This document shows, piece after piece, positions 1 through 8,261 of a DNA stretch of 64,000 nucleotides. The DNA is from Trichloromonas sp034006665 (lineage in GTDB: Bacteria; Desulfobacterota; Desulfuromonadia; Desulfuromonadales; Trichloromonadaceae): NCBI RefSeq assembly GCF_034006665.1, contig NZ_JAVESI010000001.1, positions 186,001 to 250,000 on the forward strand. Reading direction: 5' to 3'. Position numbers and translations under genes: made by a program. The notes under the pieces are model-generated. The model saw only the letters and a list, made by a program, of their open reading frames with translations. It ran no database searches and was not told the DNA's origin. Each line of letters starts with the position of its first letter. Within the stretch, counting starts at the first letter, position 1.

Positions 1-1
1 G

Positions 2-292
2 CACGCCCACCACGCACCGGAAAACGCATTTTCCCCCTGCCCGCTCTTCGCTGACAAAGCCGGGACCTGTCACGGCCGGTGTCTCGATGGACAGCTCCAC
101 CTCCTCTCCCAGACCCCGCCGCACCGCGCCGCCCTTTCGGGGCCGTTGCCGCCAACCGCCGCCAAGCCGCCGCGCAACCTCGCGACCTGGGGGGCACCCC
201 CCCGGGAACCGGTCCGGGATTACCACGAGCCTTGGGTGCTGGGCCCTCTTCTGGCGCAGCGCCATCTGGGGACGGTGGTCCTCATCGTCTAG
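2..292 (+). CDS. possible C-terminal part of an unidentified protein (partial, starts before the window)
   Basis: The reading frame beginning at base 2 stays open until TAG at 290-292 and ends about 86 bases before resB. Its codon choice (many C- or G-ending codons, few Ser/Arg/Pro runs) looks more like the real genes here than the two other open frames, which translate to low-complexity Ser/Arg/Pro text. The peptide of about 96 residues contains several Cys and His but no complete CxxCH motif and resembles nothing I recognise. All frames are open here because of high GC, so this may not be a gene. Confidence 0.3.
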   Translation, partial: HAHHAPENAFSPCPLFADKAGTCHGRCLDGQLHLLSQTPPHRAALSGPLPPTAAKPPRNLATWGAPPREPVRDYHEPWVLGPLLAQRHLGTVVLIV

Positions 293-378
293 CCGCCCGT
301 CCCCGTCCGACGCCGATTTCCGGACCGGGTCCGTTCCGGCCCCGTCGCTCGACCTCGTTTTCGCTAGGAGTCTTCCCC

Positions 379-1743
379 GTGACGACACAAAAACGTTCCT
401 TTCTCTATAGCCTCTGGGATTTTTTCGCTTCCCTGAAACTTTCCATCATTCTCCTCATCCTGCTCGCCGCCACCTCGATCATCGGCACGCTCATCCAGCA
501 GAACCGCTCTCCCCAGGAATATCAGCAGATGTACGGTGAAACCCTGCATCGCCTTTTCGACCTGCTGAACTTCTATGATATGTACCACTCCTGGTGGTTC
601 CTGGCGCTGCTCGGCATCTTCGCCGTCAACCTCACGACCTGCTCGCTGAAGCGTCTGCCCAGGGTCTGGAAGCAGGTTTTCGAGCCCCTGACGGTCGCCG
701 ATGACGCCCACTACAACAGCCTGAGCAACCGCCACGAACTGCGTGTGCCGCTGGCTCCGGAAGCCGCCCGCGACCGCCTGGCTCCGCTTTTCGGCGAGGC
801 GCTGGCCGCCCCGGTAACGACCGAGGCCGACGGACGCATCCACCTTTACGCCGAAAAACATCCTTGGTCGCGTTTCGGGGTCTATGTGACCCACCTGTCG
901 ATCCTGATCATCTTCGTCGGGGCAATCATCGGCAATCTCTGGGGCTTCAAGGCTTTCGTCTCCATCGAGGAGGGAACTTCGACCGACAAGGTCTGGACCG
1001 CGGGCGGGCAAGAGCCTCTGGATCTCGGCTTCACGGTGCGCTGCGACGACTTCGCGGTGACCTATTATGACGGAACCAATCGCCCCAAAGAGTACATGAG
1101 CATCCTCAATATCATCGACAACGGCGAGGAGGTCGTCAGCAATCGCAAGGTTGTCGTCAACGACCCGTTGAAATACAAGGGGATCACCTTCTACCAGTCG
1201 AGCTTCGGCCCAGCCGGCAATCCCCAACTGAACCTTGAAATCACGGACAAGGCGAGCGGCGAGGTGCGGGAAGTCACGGTCACCGAGGGCCGCCACTATC
1301 CCCTCTCCGCTGGCTATTCCTTTGCTGTGACTGGTTATACCGACAGTTACGGGCAGTTCGGTCCGGCGGTGGAAATGCATGTCAATACCCCGGAGGGACT
1401 GCACAAAGCGCCCTTCGTGGTGCTAAAGAATTTCCCTGGTTTCGGCGGCAAGCAGGACTCGCCCTTCAGCTTCGCCCTGCTCGACTACCAGCAGAAACAC
1501 TACACCGGCCTGCAGGTGAAAAAAGACCCTGGGGTTTGGGTGGTCTGGCTGGGCTGCGCTCTGCTGGTGCTCGGCTCCATCGCCGCCTTCACCCTCTCGC
1601 ACCGCCGCCTCTGGGCGTGCATCGTGCCGGCGGGCAAAGGCTCGAAAATTCTTCTCGGCGGCAACGCCCATCGCAACCAGCCGGCCTTCGCTCTCTTTTT
1701 CGATGATCTGAAACAACGAACCAACGACGCCATCAAAGCCTGA
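379..1743 (+). CDS. resB: ResB-family cytochrome c maturation protein
   Basis: ResB (Ccs1) works with CcsA in the System II pathway, delivering reduced haem and keeping apocytochrome c thiols ready for attachment on the outer face of the inner membrane. The protein of 454 residues has two N-terminal membrane segments (about residues 18-40 and 72-90), a third near 170-190, a large periplasmic beta-rich domain, and a last membrane segment near 385-402, the usual ResB topology. The GTG at 379 is chosen because TAGGAG lies at 365-370 and the frame upstream of it is low-complexity. It is followed after 30 bases by ccsA, so the two form one unit. Abundant multihaem cytochromes in such organisms explain the need. 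Family assignment is firm; the start is well supported. Confidence 0.93.
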   Translation: MTTQKRSFLYSLWDFFASLKLSIILLILLAATSIIGTLIQQNRSPQEYQQMYGETLHRLFDLLNFYDMYHSWWFLALLGIFAVNLTTCSLKRLPRVWKQVFEPLTVADDAHYNSLSNRHELRVPLAPEAARDRLAPLFGEALAAPVTTEADGRIHLYAEKHPWSRFGVYVTHLSILIIFVGAIIGNLWGFKAFVSIEEGTSTDKVWTAGGQEPLDLGFTVRCDDFAVTYYDGTNRPKEYMSILNIIDNGEEVVSNRKVVVNDPLKYKGITFYQSSFGPAGNPQLNLEITDKASGEVREVTVTEGRHYPLSAGYSFAVTGYTDSYGQFGPAVEMHVNTPEGLHKAPFVVLKNFPGFGGKQDSPFSFALLDYQQKHYTGLQVKKDPGVWVVWLGCALLVLGSIAAFTLSHRRLWACIVPAGKGSKILLGGNAHRNQPAFALFFDDLKQRTNDAIKA

Positions 1744-1773
1744 ACTTCGCGCTAATCCACGGAGAATGCCATC

Positions 1774-2616
1774 ATGACCAGTTCCCTCTTTTTCAATATC
1801 ACGACCATCGCCTATTTCGCCGCGATGGTGCTCTTCATCATCTACCTCGTCAGTCGCAGCCGAGCCGTCGCCCTGGCCGCGACCGGGGCGGTCTGGGCCG
1901 GTTTCGCCGCCAACACCCTGGCCATCGGCCTGCGCTGGCGCGAGGCCTACGCCCTGGGCTTTGAGCAGGCACCCCTCTCCAACCTCTACGAGTCAGTGGT
2001 CTTCTTCGCCTGGAGCATCGCTCTCTGCTATCTGCTCATGGATTTCAAGTACAAACAGCGCGCGGTCGGGGCCTTCGTCATCCCCTTCGCCTTCATCTTC
2101 ATGATCTGGGCGCAGCTCGGCTTAAACGCCCAGATCCAGCCGCTGGTGCCGGCCCTGCAGAGCAACTGGCTGACCTACCACGTCATCACCTGCTTCCTCG
2201 GTTACGCCGGTTTCGCCGTCGCCTGCGGGGCATCGATCATGTATCTGCTGGTGATTGGGCGCGAAGAGCGCAAAGGGGACAAGCAGGGGCTGACGGGGAT
2301 TTTCCCAAGCGCCAAGGTGTTGGACGACATCAACTACAAGGCGATCATGTTCGGCTTTCCCATGCTCTCTTTGGGCATCATCACCGGCGCCGCCTGGGCA
2401 AACTACGCCTGGGGCACCTACTGGAGCTGGGACCCGAAGGAAACCTGGAGTCTGATCATCTGGTTCATCTACGCGGCTTTCCTGCATGCCCGTTTCACCC
2501 GGGGCTGGGTCGGGCGCAAGGCGGCCTGGCTGTCGGTCATCGGCTTCGTCGCAACAATCTTCTGCTATCTCGGCGTCAACCTGCTGCTCGCGGGCCTGCA
2601 CTCCTACGGGAGTTAG
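1774..2616 (+). CDS. ccsA: CcsA/CcsB-type cytochrome c biogenesis (haem handling) protein
   Basis: This integral membrane protein of 280 residues is the haem-handling partner of ResB in System II cytochrome c maturation. The tryptophan-rich WWD signature (WGTYWSWDPKET, near residue 213) that contacts haem in the periplasm is intact, flanked by conserved His in NWLTYH and FLHARF. Eight or so hydrophobic segments cover most of the chain, as expected for the CcsA family. It lies 30 bases after resB in the same direction, in the common resB-ccsA pairing. HemX-like proteins of the haem biosynthesis locus share this fold, but the adjacent resB favours the maturation role. Confidence 0.93.
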   Translation: MTSSLFFNITTIAYFAAMVLFIIYLVSRSRAVALAATGAVWAGFAANTLAIGLRWREAYALGFEQAPLSNLYESVVFFAWSIALCYLLMDFKYKQRAVGAFVIPFAFIFMIWAQLGLNAQIQPLVPALQSNWLTYHVITCFLGYAGFAVACGASIMYLLVIGREERKGDKQGLTGIFPSAKVLDDINYKAIMFGFPMLSLGIITGAAWANYAWGTYWSWDPKETWSLIIWFIYAAFLHARFTRGWVGRKAAWLSVIGFVATIFCYLGVNLLLAGLHSYGS

Positions 2617-2625
2617 GGAAGGTGA

Positions 2626-2649
2626 GGGGTAAGGGGTAAGGGGTGAGGG
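2626..2649 (+). repeat. G-quadruplex-type short tandem repeat
   Basis: Ten bases after the ccsA stop the + strand reads four G-runs (GGGG, GGGG, GGGG, GGG) separated by exactly three bases each (TAA, TAA, TGA), a perfect three-base-loop G-quadruplex pattern and also a 7-base tandem repeat. It lies in the gap between the convergent genes ccsA and the cyclic-nucleotide-binding protein. Whether it folds or affects transcription ending is not known. Confidence 0.6.
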
Positions 2650-2688
2650 AAAGGCGAGGAAAGGCGTTTACTCCACGCCCCAGGGGTG

Positions 2689-3138
2689 TCAGAAGATCGA
2701 AGCAATACGTTCGTAGGATTTGCTGAGACGTCGGGCAGTGGTCAAAAACATGTGCCGCAGCAGGGCAAGGCCGAGTTGGGGATAGTGGCAAAGCATCTCT
2801 TCGAATTTTCCGCTGTGCAAAAGAAGCAGGTCGGCGGTTTCGATGAGTTCGGCGCTTACGGTACGGGGATTGCGGGTCAGCAGACAGAGTTCACCGGCAA
2901 TCGAGCCGGGCCCATAGAGTCCGACGACCACTTGGCCGCCGCCGAATTCCGTTCGCTTCTTGATGCCGAGCTTGCCGGAAAGAATGAAAGCGGTGAAGTT
3001 ATCGGTCTCTCCCTCTTGCCAGAGAACGGTTCCGGCCTCGGCCCTGACCCGCCGGCAACAGGAGAGAAAACGCTCGATCTCCTCGTTCTCCAGGTTGTTA
3101 AAAAAAGGGAAGAGCCTGCGAAGTCCGGCGACGGGCAT
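2689..3138 (-). CDS. stand-alone cyclic-nucleotide-binding (Crp-type) domain protein
   Basis: The product (149 residues from the chosen start) is essentially one cNMP-binding beta-barrel of the Crp/Fnr family, with a phosphate-binding-cassette-like stretch (GELCLL followed by RTVSA). It ends soon after that domain and has no helix-turn-helix, so it is probably not a transcription factor; it may sense a cyclic nucleotide or other effector and act through a partner. The start at 3138 (MPVAGLRRL) is preferred over an upstream one because an AGGAGG ribosome site lies eight bases before it. It is divergent from ttcA and convergent with ccsA. Ligand and role cannot be read from sequence. Confidence 0.8.
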   Translation of the reverse strand: MPVAGLRRLFPFFNNLENEEIERFLSCCRRVRAEAGTVLWQEGETDNFTAFILSGKLGIKKRTEFGGGQVVVGLYGPGSIAGELCLLTRNPRTVSAELIETADLLLLHSGKFEEMLCHYPQLGLALLRHMFLTTARRLSKSYERIASIF

Positions 3139-3253
3139 GGGACAAGTCCTCCTTCTGGTCAGCAACGCTCAATCCGCTGCAAATTTTAAGCCCGCACTCA
3201 TCGCAAAACCATTGTCCCGAAGCCCCGGTATTCAAGGATTTTCCGGAGACCCC

Positions 3254-4045
3254 GTGCCCCTTATCGAAGACCAGCTCTTTCGCAAGATCAGAAAACTGAC
3301 GGGCAAGGCCATCGGCGACTTCAACCTCATCGAAGACGGCGACCGTATTGCCGTCGGCATCTCCGGCGGCAAGGACTCCTACACCCTGCTGCACATTCTC
3401 GACAGTCTGCGCCGGCGGGCGCCGGTGCGCTACGAGCTGGTGGCGGTCAATGTCGACCCGGGCTTTCCCGGCTACCGCAAGGAGCATATCGAGAAGCATC
3501 TGCGCGAGCACGGCTTCGCCCAGCACTTCGAAAGTACCGACTGCGCGGAAATCATCGACGCCAAGCTGCGCCCCGGCTCCTCCTACTGCGCCTTCTGCGC
3601 CCGCCTGCGGCGCGGCGTCCTCTACACCGTGGCGGACCGCCTCGGCTGCAACAAGCTGGCCCTCGGTCATCATCTCGACGACGTCATCGAAACGCTGCTC
3701 CTCAACCAGTTCTACATCGGCACCCTGGCGGCCATGAGTCCCTGCCTGCTCGCCGACAACGGCCGCCATACGGTAATCCGTCCCCTGGTTTACGTGGAGG
3801 AAGCCGACATCGCCGAGTTCGCCGCGCGCAACGGCTTTCCCATCGTCTGCTGTTCCTGCCCGGTGGTCGGCGCCGTCGATCAGAAGCGTCAGCGCATGAA
3901 ACAGCTGATCGCCGAACTTTCCCGGGAAAACCCCCAGCTGCGCCGAAGCCTGCTCAGCGCCTGCGGCAACGTCCAGCCCCGGCATCTCATGGATCCTCGC
4001 CTGACCCCCTTCGCGCCCCTCGGCAAGCAGCCCGATATAGTGTAG
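3254..4045 (+). CDS. ttcA: TtcA-type tRNA 2-thiolation enzyme
   Basis: TtcA proteins use ATP to activate cytidine-32 of tRNA and replace its oxygen by sulfur, using a [4Fe-4S] cluster. The protein of 263 residues has the PP-loop SGGKDS near residue 37 and the cysteine set of the family: a CAFC pair followed by ARLRRG, and a later CCSC segment. Length and order fit TtcA. A GTG at 3254 with GGAG seven bases upstream is chosen; the longer upstream frame lies over the opposing gene's leader. The downstream phosphatase follows closely, though no functional link is evident. A related family member with another tRNA target cannot be fully excluded. Confidence 0.85.
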   Translation: MPLIEDQLFRKIRKLTGKAIGDFNLIEDGDRIAVGISGGKDSYTLLHILDSLRRRAPVRYELVAVNVDPGFPGYRKEHIEKHLREHGFAQHFESTDCAEIIDAKLRPGSSYCAFCARLRRGVLYTVADRLGCNKLALGHHLDDVIETLLLNQFYIGTLAAMSPCLLADNGRHTVIRPLVYVEEADIAEFAARNGFPIVCCSCPVVGAVDQKRQRMKQLIAELSRENPQLRRSLLSACGNVQPRHLMDPRLTPFAPLGKQPDIV

Positions 4046-4085
4046 AATGGTCGCAGTGATGAATAGTGCGGGAAACGGGGGAATA

Positions 4086-4865
4086 ATGAAAAGCGCCGAC
4101 CATATCGTCTTCGACATCGATCTGGCCCGGGAGATTCAGCAACTGCTGCTGCCGAAGAACTCCCCGACCTGCGACTGGTGCTGTCTGGGAGTGAAAAACC
4201 GCATGGCCATCGGCCTGGGCGGGGATTACTTCGACTTTCTCACCGCCCCCAACGGCTGCCAGGTGATCTTTCTCGGCGATGTCACCGGCCACGGGCTCAC
4301 CGCTTCGGTGGTCATGTCCCTGATCTACGGCTACCTGCACCACGCCACCGCGCGCCAGTGTACCCCCCTGGAGACGGTGGCCAGGGTCAACAGCTTCCTG
4401 CGCTCCTTCGCCACCCGCTCCGACCGTTTCGACTACCTCTTCTCCTCCTCCCTCTTCTTCAGCGTCATCGATCCGGCGACGTTGAGCATGCGCTACGTCA
4501 ATGCCGGCCATGTTCCCCCGATGGTGCGCCGCGGCGACGAAATCTTCCATCTCCTGCCCACCGGCGTTCCTCTGGGCTTTTTCGACGATCCGGAAATGTT
4601 CATGTGCTCCTTCCAGTTCCTCAAGGGGGATCGTCTGCTGCTCACCACCGACGGCATCACCGATGCGAACAACGACCTCGGCGAATTCTTCGGCTACGGG
4701 CGCCTGGAAGCGTCTCTGCGCTCCTTCCAGGGGGATCACCTGGAATTCCTCGACGAGATCTACCGGGCCATCGCCGCCTTCGGCGCCGCCGAAACCCTCA
4801 AGGACGACTGCACCGCCATCGTCGCCGACTTTCACGACCCGCTCTCTGCTTACTCCGTGTCATAA
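4086..4865 (+). CDS. SpoIIE/RsbU-type PP2C serine phosphatase
   Basis: This is a compact SpoIIE/RsbU family phosphatase (about 259 residues from the chosen ATG). It begins with the typical AREIQQLLLP helix, followed by GGDYFD, the metal-binding GDVTGHG, NAGHVPP and a C-terminal TTDGITDANN, which together form the PP2C metal site. Such enzymes dephosphorylate anti-sigma-factor antagonists in partner-switching systems, but no kinase or STAS partner lies in the window and no sensor domain is attached, so its target is unknown. Another ATG at 4047, two bases after ttcA, would add 13 residues; 4086 is preferred because a G-rich site precedes it and the conserved helix follows. It converges on flgJ. 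Confidence 0.88.
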   Translation: MKSADHIVFDIDLAREIQQLLLPKNSPTCDWCCLGVKNRMAIGLGGDYFDFLTAPNGCQVIFLGDVTGHGLTASVVMSLIYGYLHHATARQCTPLETVARVNSFLRSFATRSDRFDYLFSSSLFFSVIDPATLSMRYVNAGHVPPMVRRGDEIFHLLPTGVPLGFFDDPEMFMCSFQFLKGDRLLLTTDGITDANNDLGEFFGYGRLEASLRSFQGDHLEFLDEIYRAIAAFGAAETLKDDCTAIVADFHDPLSAYSVS

Positions 4866-4921
4866 GGGATTCCGCCGGACCAGCGGCAGCCGCCGGGCCG
4901 GAATGCGGCTGAATGTGGTTT

Positions 4922-5281
4922 TCAATCTTCGGCGGGGGGTGGAACGGATTCCTCAAGGTTCGCGGCACCCTCGACCTCCACATCCCGGTGCAGCTGACGA
5001 TAGAGGGCCTCGGCAATGCCGAACCGGCCCTGCTCGGCCGAAGCCTTGGCAACTTCGAGATCCATCATGTCCTGGAACGAATCCTGGGCCATGCCGCGCG
5101 GAAAGAGGCCGCCGGCGGGGACGGTGGAACGCATCGCCTTGAACATCGACTGGACGAAAATCGCCTCGAACTCCCGGCAGGTCTGGCGCAGCGCCGCGTC
5201 GTCCTGCGTGGCTGTGTCCTTCGCGGCCGCTTTAAGATTCTGAGCGACGAGCAAACTCGGATCGACCTGAGTCAATTTCAT
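4922..5281 (-). CDS. flgJ: FlgJ-like rod-binding protein (no muramidase domain)
   Basis: The product of 119 residues matches the N-terminal rod-scaffold part of FlgJ: the central helix CREFEAIFVQSMFKAMR, then SFQDMMDLEVAKASAEQGRFG. It lacks the peptidoglycan hydrolase domain found in enterobacterial FlgJ, as is common outside the gamma-proteobacteria, so a separate enzyme must open the wall. A strong GGGGGG-containing ribosome site precedes the ATG. It is the last gene of the flgAHIJ unit, 60 bases after flgI. Downstream, where flgM, flgN and flgKL often follow, there is instead the convergent phosphatase gene. Confidence 0.9.
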   Translation of the reverse strand: MKLTQVDPSLLVAQNLKAAAKDTATQDDAALRQTCREFEAIFVQSMFKAMRSTVPAGGLFPRGMAQDSFQDMMDLEVAKASAEQGRFGIAEALYRQLHRDVEVEGAANLEESVPPPAED

Positions 5282-5340
5282 GACACCCCCCTATCGCTGG
5301 TTCTCATCGGAAACGCCCTCCCATCATTCATCACTCCGCA

Positions 5341-6441
5341 TTACAGAATAACCAGCTCCGCATGCAACGCCCCGGCGGCCTTGATCGCCTGGAAGATGGC
5401 GATGAGATCGCGGGGGGTGGCGCCGATGGCGTTCAGGCTGCGGGCCACGTCGCCGATGCTGACCCCTTTTTCGAGCACCACCAGTTCGCTGTCCTTTTCC
5501 GAGACCTCGATGGTGGTCCGGGGTACCACCGTCGTCTGCCCCTGGGAGAAGGGCGCAGGCTGGGAAACCTCGGCTTCTTCGCTGATCACCAGACTGAGGT
5601 TGCCGTGGGAAACGGCCACCGTCGAGATGCGAACATCCTCGCCCATGACGATGGTGCCGGTCTTTTCGTTGACCACCACCCGCGCCGCCAGATCGGGGGT
5701 GACATCGAGACTTTCCAACGCCGCCACGAACTCCACGGCGCGGCCGCGATAGTCGTCGGGGATGAGGACGCGCAGGCTGCCGCTGTCCACCGGGCGGACG
5801 ATGCTGCCGCCGAAGCGCCCGGCGATGGCTTCGCTCATGCGTGTCAAAGTGGTGAAATCGGGGGTCTTGAGGCGATAAACCAGAACCTCGCCGGTACCGA
5901 ACTCGTAACCGACCTCCTTCTCGACAATGGCCCCGCCGGGAATCCTGCCCACCGTCGGATGGTTGGTCTGCACCTTGGCGGCCTTGCCGCCGAAGGCCAG
6001 GGAACCGACCACCAGCGGCCCTTGGGCGACGGCGTAAACCTGGCCGTCCGGCCCGTTCAGAGGGGTCATCAGCAGAGTGCCGCCGACGAGGCTGTCGGCA
6101 TCCCCGACTGAGGAGACTTGGACATCGATGGTACTGCCGGCGCGGGCAAAGGGGGGCAGAGCCGCAGTGACGACGACGGCCGCCACGTTGTCGACCTCGA
6201 CCTCCTCGCGATCGACGGTGACGCCGAGACGTTCCATCATGTTGACCAGCGACTGCACGGTAAACTGGGTCTTATCGCTGTCCCCCGAGCCGTTCAGGCC
6301 GACCACCAGGCCATAGCCGACCAGCTGGTTTTCCCGGACTCCTTCGAGGGTGGCGATGTCCTTGATGCGCGCCGCCTCGCTGGGAACGGCGCCAAGCAGC
6401 AGCAGCAGGCAGAGAGCGAAAGGGCCAAGAGGCTTTTTCAT
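5341..6441 (-). CDS. flgI: flagellar P-ring protein FlgI
   Basis: FlgI forms the periplasmic P ring around the rod. The protein (366 residues) opens with a signal peptide (MKKPLGPFALCLLLLLG, cleavage near SEA-A), then the family's RIKDIATLEGVRENQLVGYG and GLVVGLNGSGD, and ends with the conserved GATPRDLIAIFQAIKAAGALHAEL. The start at 6441 is preferred over the ATG at 6456 because a GGGGAA site lies seven bases before it and the signal peptide then has its charged residues at the very start. It follows flgH by 21 bases from the chosen start. Confidence 0.96.
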   Translation of the reverse strand: MKKPLGPFALCLLLLLGAVPSEAARIKDIATLEGVRENQLVGYGLVVGLNGSGDSDKTQFTVQSLVNMMERLGVTVDREEVEVDNVAAVVVTAALPPFARAGSTIDVQVSSVGDADSLVGGTLLMTPLNGPDGQVYAVAQGPLVVGSLAFGGKAAKVQTNHPTVGRIPGGAIVEKEVGYEFGTGEVLVYRLKTPDFTTLTRMSEAIAGRFGGSIVRPVDSGSLRVLIPDDYRGRAVEFVAALESLDVTPDLAARVVVNEKTGTIVMGEDVRISTVAVSHGNLSLVISEEAEVSQPAPFSQGQTTVVPRTTIEVSEKDSELVVLEKGVSIGDVARSLNAIGATPRDLIAIFQAIKAAGALHAELVIL

Positions 6442-6462
6442 AGAAAGGTTCCCCATCGTGGT

Positions 6463-7155
6463 TCAGAAGGGCCAGACATTGTCGAGAAGGCGCATCAGCC
6501 AACCTGGTTTCTGCTTGTCGCTGAGCACCCCTTTGCCGGTATAGGCAATACGGGCATCGAGAATATTTTCCGAATTGACCACGTTCTGGGCCGAGATGTC
6601 CTTGGGCCGCACGATGCCGGTGAGTTTGACGATCTGCTTTTCGTTGTTGACCGTCACTGTCTTCGCTCCGGAGATGCGCAGATTGCCGTTGGGATAGACC
6701 TCCACCACTTGGCTGGTCAGGGTGGCGATGAGATCTTCTTTACGCGAAGTCCGTCCCGACCCTTCGAAATCGTTGTCGAAACCGGCTGAAACCAGGGCGG
6801 TGGGATCGATCGCCTTGTTGATGGTGGCCATATTGCGCTCCAGGCCAAAAGCCTTGGAGATATCCGCCGACATGCTGCTCGACCGACCGGTGCTGGTCTT
6901 GGCTTCCTTGCTGGCGCTGGCCCGCTCGTAGATGGCTACGGTCACGATATCCCCCACCGAACGCGCCTTGGTATCGTAGAAGAGACTTCCCTGTTGCTGG
7001 GTCCAAAGGGAACCGGGGCTCGCCGGTTTCGGGGGCTCGATGACCACCGACGAGGCGTCGGGCAACTCCTCGGTCTCGCTGAGAGGCCTGGTCTGATGGG
7101 CGCACCCGCCGAGAACCAGCCCGCAGATTACTATTGCCGCCAATCGTTTCATCAT
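6463..7155 (-). CDS. flgH: flagellar L-ring lipoprotein FlgH
   Basis: FlgH builds the outer-membrane L ring. The protein (230 residues) has a lipoprotein signal ending in the lipobox LGGC (Cys17), then the family's SLWTQQQGSLFYDTKARSVGDIVTV block, and near the end GIVRPKDISAQNVVNSENILDAR and a C-terminal aromatic WPF. Its ATG overlaps the flgA stop codon by one base (TAATG), consistent with translational coupling. The presence of flgH and flgI shows the cell has a Gram-negative envelope with an outer membrane. Confidence 0.96.
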   Translation of the reverse strand: MMKRLAAIVICGLVLGGCAHQTRPLSETEELPDASSVVIEPPKPASPGSLWTQQQGSLFYDTKARSVGDIVTVAIYERASASKEAKTSTGRSSSMSADISKAFGLERNMATINKAIDPTALVSAGFDNDFEGSGRTSRKEDLIATLTSQVVEVYPNGNLRISGAKTVTVNNEKQIVKLTGIVRPKDISAQNVVNSENILDARIAYTGKGVLSDKQKPGWLMRLLDNVWPF

Positions 7156-8099
7156 TACTGCTCCACAATGACCACGCCCGGTTCCACGACCCGCCCGGAA
7201 ATATCCCGCTGGCTGTCGTTGTTGCGCACGCGGATGGTTTCGTTCCGAAGTCCGTTCTGCAGGGCTTGGCCCCGGGCCGTCAGACTCAGCGTCCCGCGAC
7301 GGAGCAGAATGGTGACCGTCTCCCCCCGGCTAACGACCGGCGGCATCTCCACCGTCGCCGGATCAAGGGGCGTTCCCTGACGCACCGGGCGTTTGAGCTT
7401 CTTGCCGAGAAACTCGTCGGGGTCGAGACAGGGGTTACGCAGGGAGGTCAGATCCATCTCCACCCTATCGAGATCCGCCTCATTCAGAATCGTCCCCCGG
7501 TCGAGATCGGCGGCGGCCACCACCACCGGCGCCAGGGCTTCGAGTTCGCCGCGCAGGCTGAGATTGCGCACGACCTGCCCATCCACCCGAAAGATCACGG
7601 TAAAGCGCCGACTGCCGAGAATGCGCGAATCGGCGGGGATCACTTCGGTCGCAAGCTTGCCTTTGGGCAGCACGAAACTCGGGGGAAACTGCATATTTTT
7701 GAAGGCGATGCGGGCCTTGGGCAGACGCTCCCGGTTGGCCTCCAGGTAACCGGAAAGGAGTTTCTCCAACGCCGGCTGATCGATGACCAGGCCGTCGCGG
7801 CGCACCGTCACCGTCTGCGCACCGGCCCAGGTCGCCTGATTCAGTTCGGGAGCCCGTTGCAGAAGGGCCTGGCGGATCAGCGCGGCGGAGAGAGTGCGCT
7901 CCTGCCCCGGTTCCGGGCTCCGCATGAGCTGAAGTTCGGCAAAGGGGGCGGTTTCCGCGTCAAGCTCGGCCAGTTCCCCCAGGGTCACCATGGCATCCGC
8001 CACCAAGGCGTCGGAACGCAAGGAGATTTCCTGGCCCGAGGCGCCGGCAGCGCCAAACAGGAACAAAAGAAGCAGGGCAATCGGTACGAGCTGTGGCAT
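7155..8099 (-). CDS. flgA: FlgA, P-ring assembly chaperone
   Basis: FlgA is a periplasmic chaperone for P-ring formation. The protein (314 residues) starts with a signal peptide (MPQLVPIALLLLFLFG, cleavage after GASG) and has the SAF-type C-terminal region: VVVAAADLDRGTILNEADL, followed by RRPVRQGTPLDPA-like text and the final VRNNDSQRDISGRVVEPG. The start at 8099 is chosen because AAGGA stands close upstream and the signal peptide begins there. A consensus-like sigma54 promoter lies about 40 bases upstream, so this gene heads the flgAHIJ unit. Confidence 0.94.
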   Translation of the reverse strand: MPQLVPIALLLLFLFGAAGASGQEISLRSDALVADAMVTLGELAELDAETAPFAELQLMRSPEPGQERTLSAALIRQALLQRAPELNQATWAGAQTVTVRRDGLVIDQPALEKLLSGYLEANRERLPKARIAFKNMQFPPSFVLPKGKLATEVIPADSRILGSRRFTVIFRVDGQVVRNLSLRGELEALAPVVVAAADLDRGTILNEADLDRVEMDLTSLRNPCLDPDEFLGKKLKRPVRQGTPLDPATVEMPPVVSRGETVTILLRRGTLSLTARGQALQNGLRNETIRVRNNDSQRDISGRVVEPGVVIVEQ

Positions 8100-8140
8100 G
8101 GCGTTCCTTGCGACTGAGGTTGGTCTTGCCCCATAAGCAC

Positions 8141-8157
8141 TGCGATTGGCGTGCCAA
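8141..8157 (-). promoter_or_regulatory. sigma54 (-24/-12) promoter of flgAHIJ
   Basis: Read on the - strand the site is TTGGCACG-CCAA-TCGCA, with GG and GC exactly 12 bases apart. It differs from the TTGGCACG-N4-TTGCA consensus at one of the fixed positions. The flgA ATG is about 42 bases downstream. Its upstream T-run coincides with the T-tract of the hairpin that follows flgG. Confidence 0.8.
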
Positions 8158-8233
8158 AAACGCAACTCAGGAACCGGATTTCGGGTTCGAGACGGCCGGC
8201 TCGGCCCTCTCTCCCCATTCCGACTCCTGAGTT
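8156..8233 (-). terminator. probable terminator after flgFG
   Basis: On the - strand AACTCAGGA and TCCTGAGTT form a 9-bp stem that closes a larger loop holding a smaller GGCCGAGCCGGCC hairpin; three bases after the stem comes TTTTT. The long loop makes it weaker than a textbook terminator, but its place between flgG and the flgA promoter fits. Confidence 0.45.
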
Positions 8234-8261
8234 TCGTGGTTCGTTGTTAGAAATTTTTCGC

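Noticed and set aside
79..378. N-terminal extension of ResB by 100 residues in the same frame
   Set aside because: It is low-complexity Pro/Arg/Gly text without a ribosome site, and a GTG with TAGGAG at 379 gives the normal ResB N-terminus.
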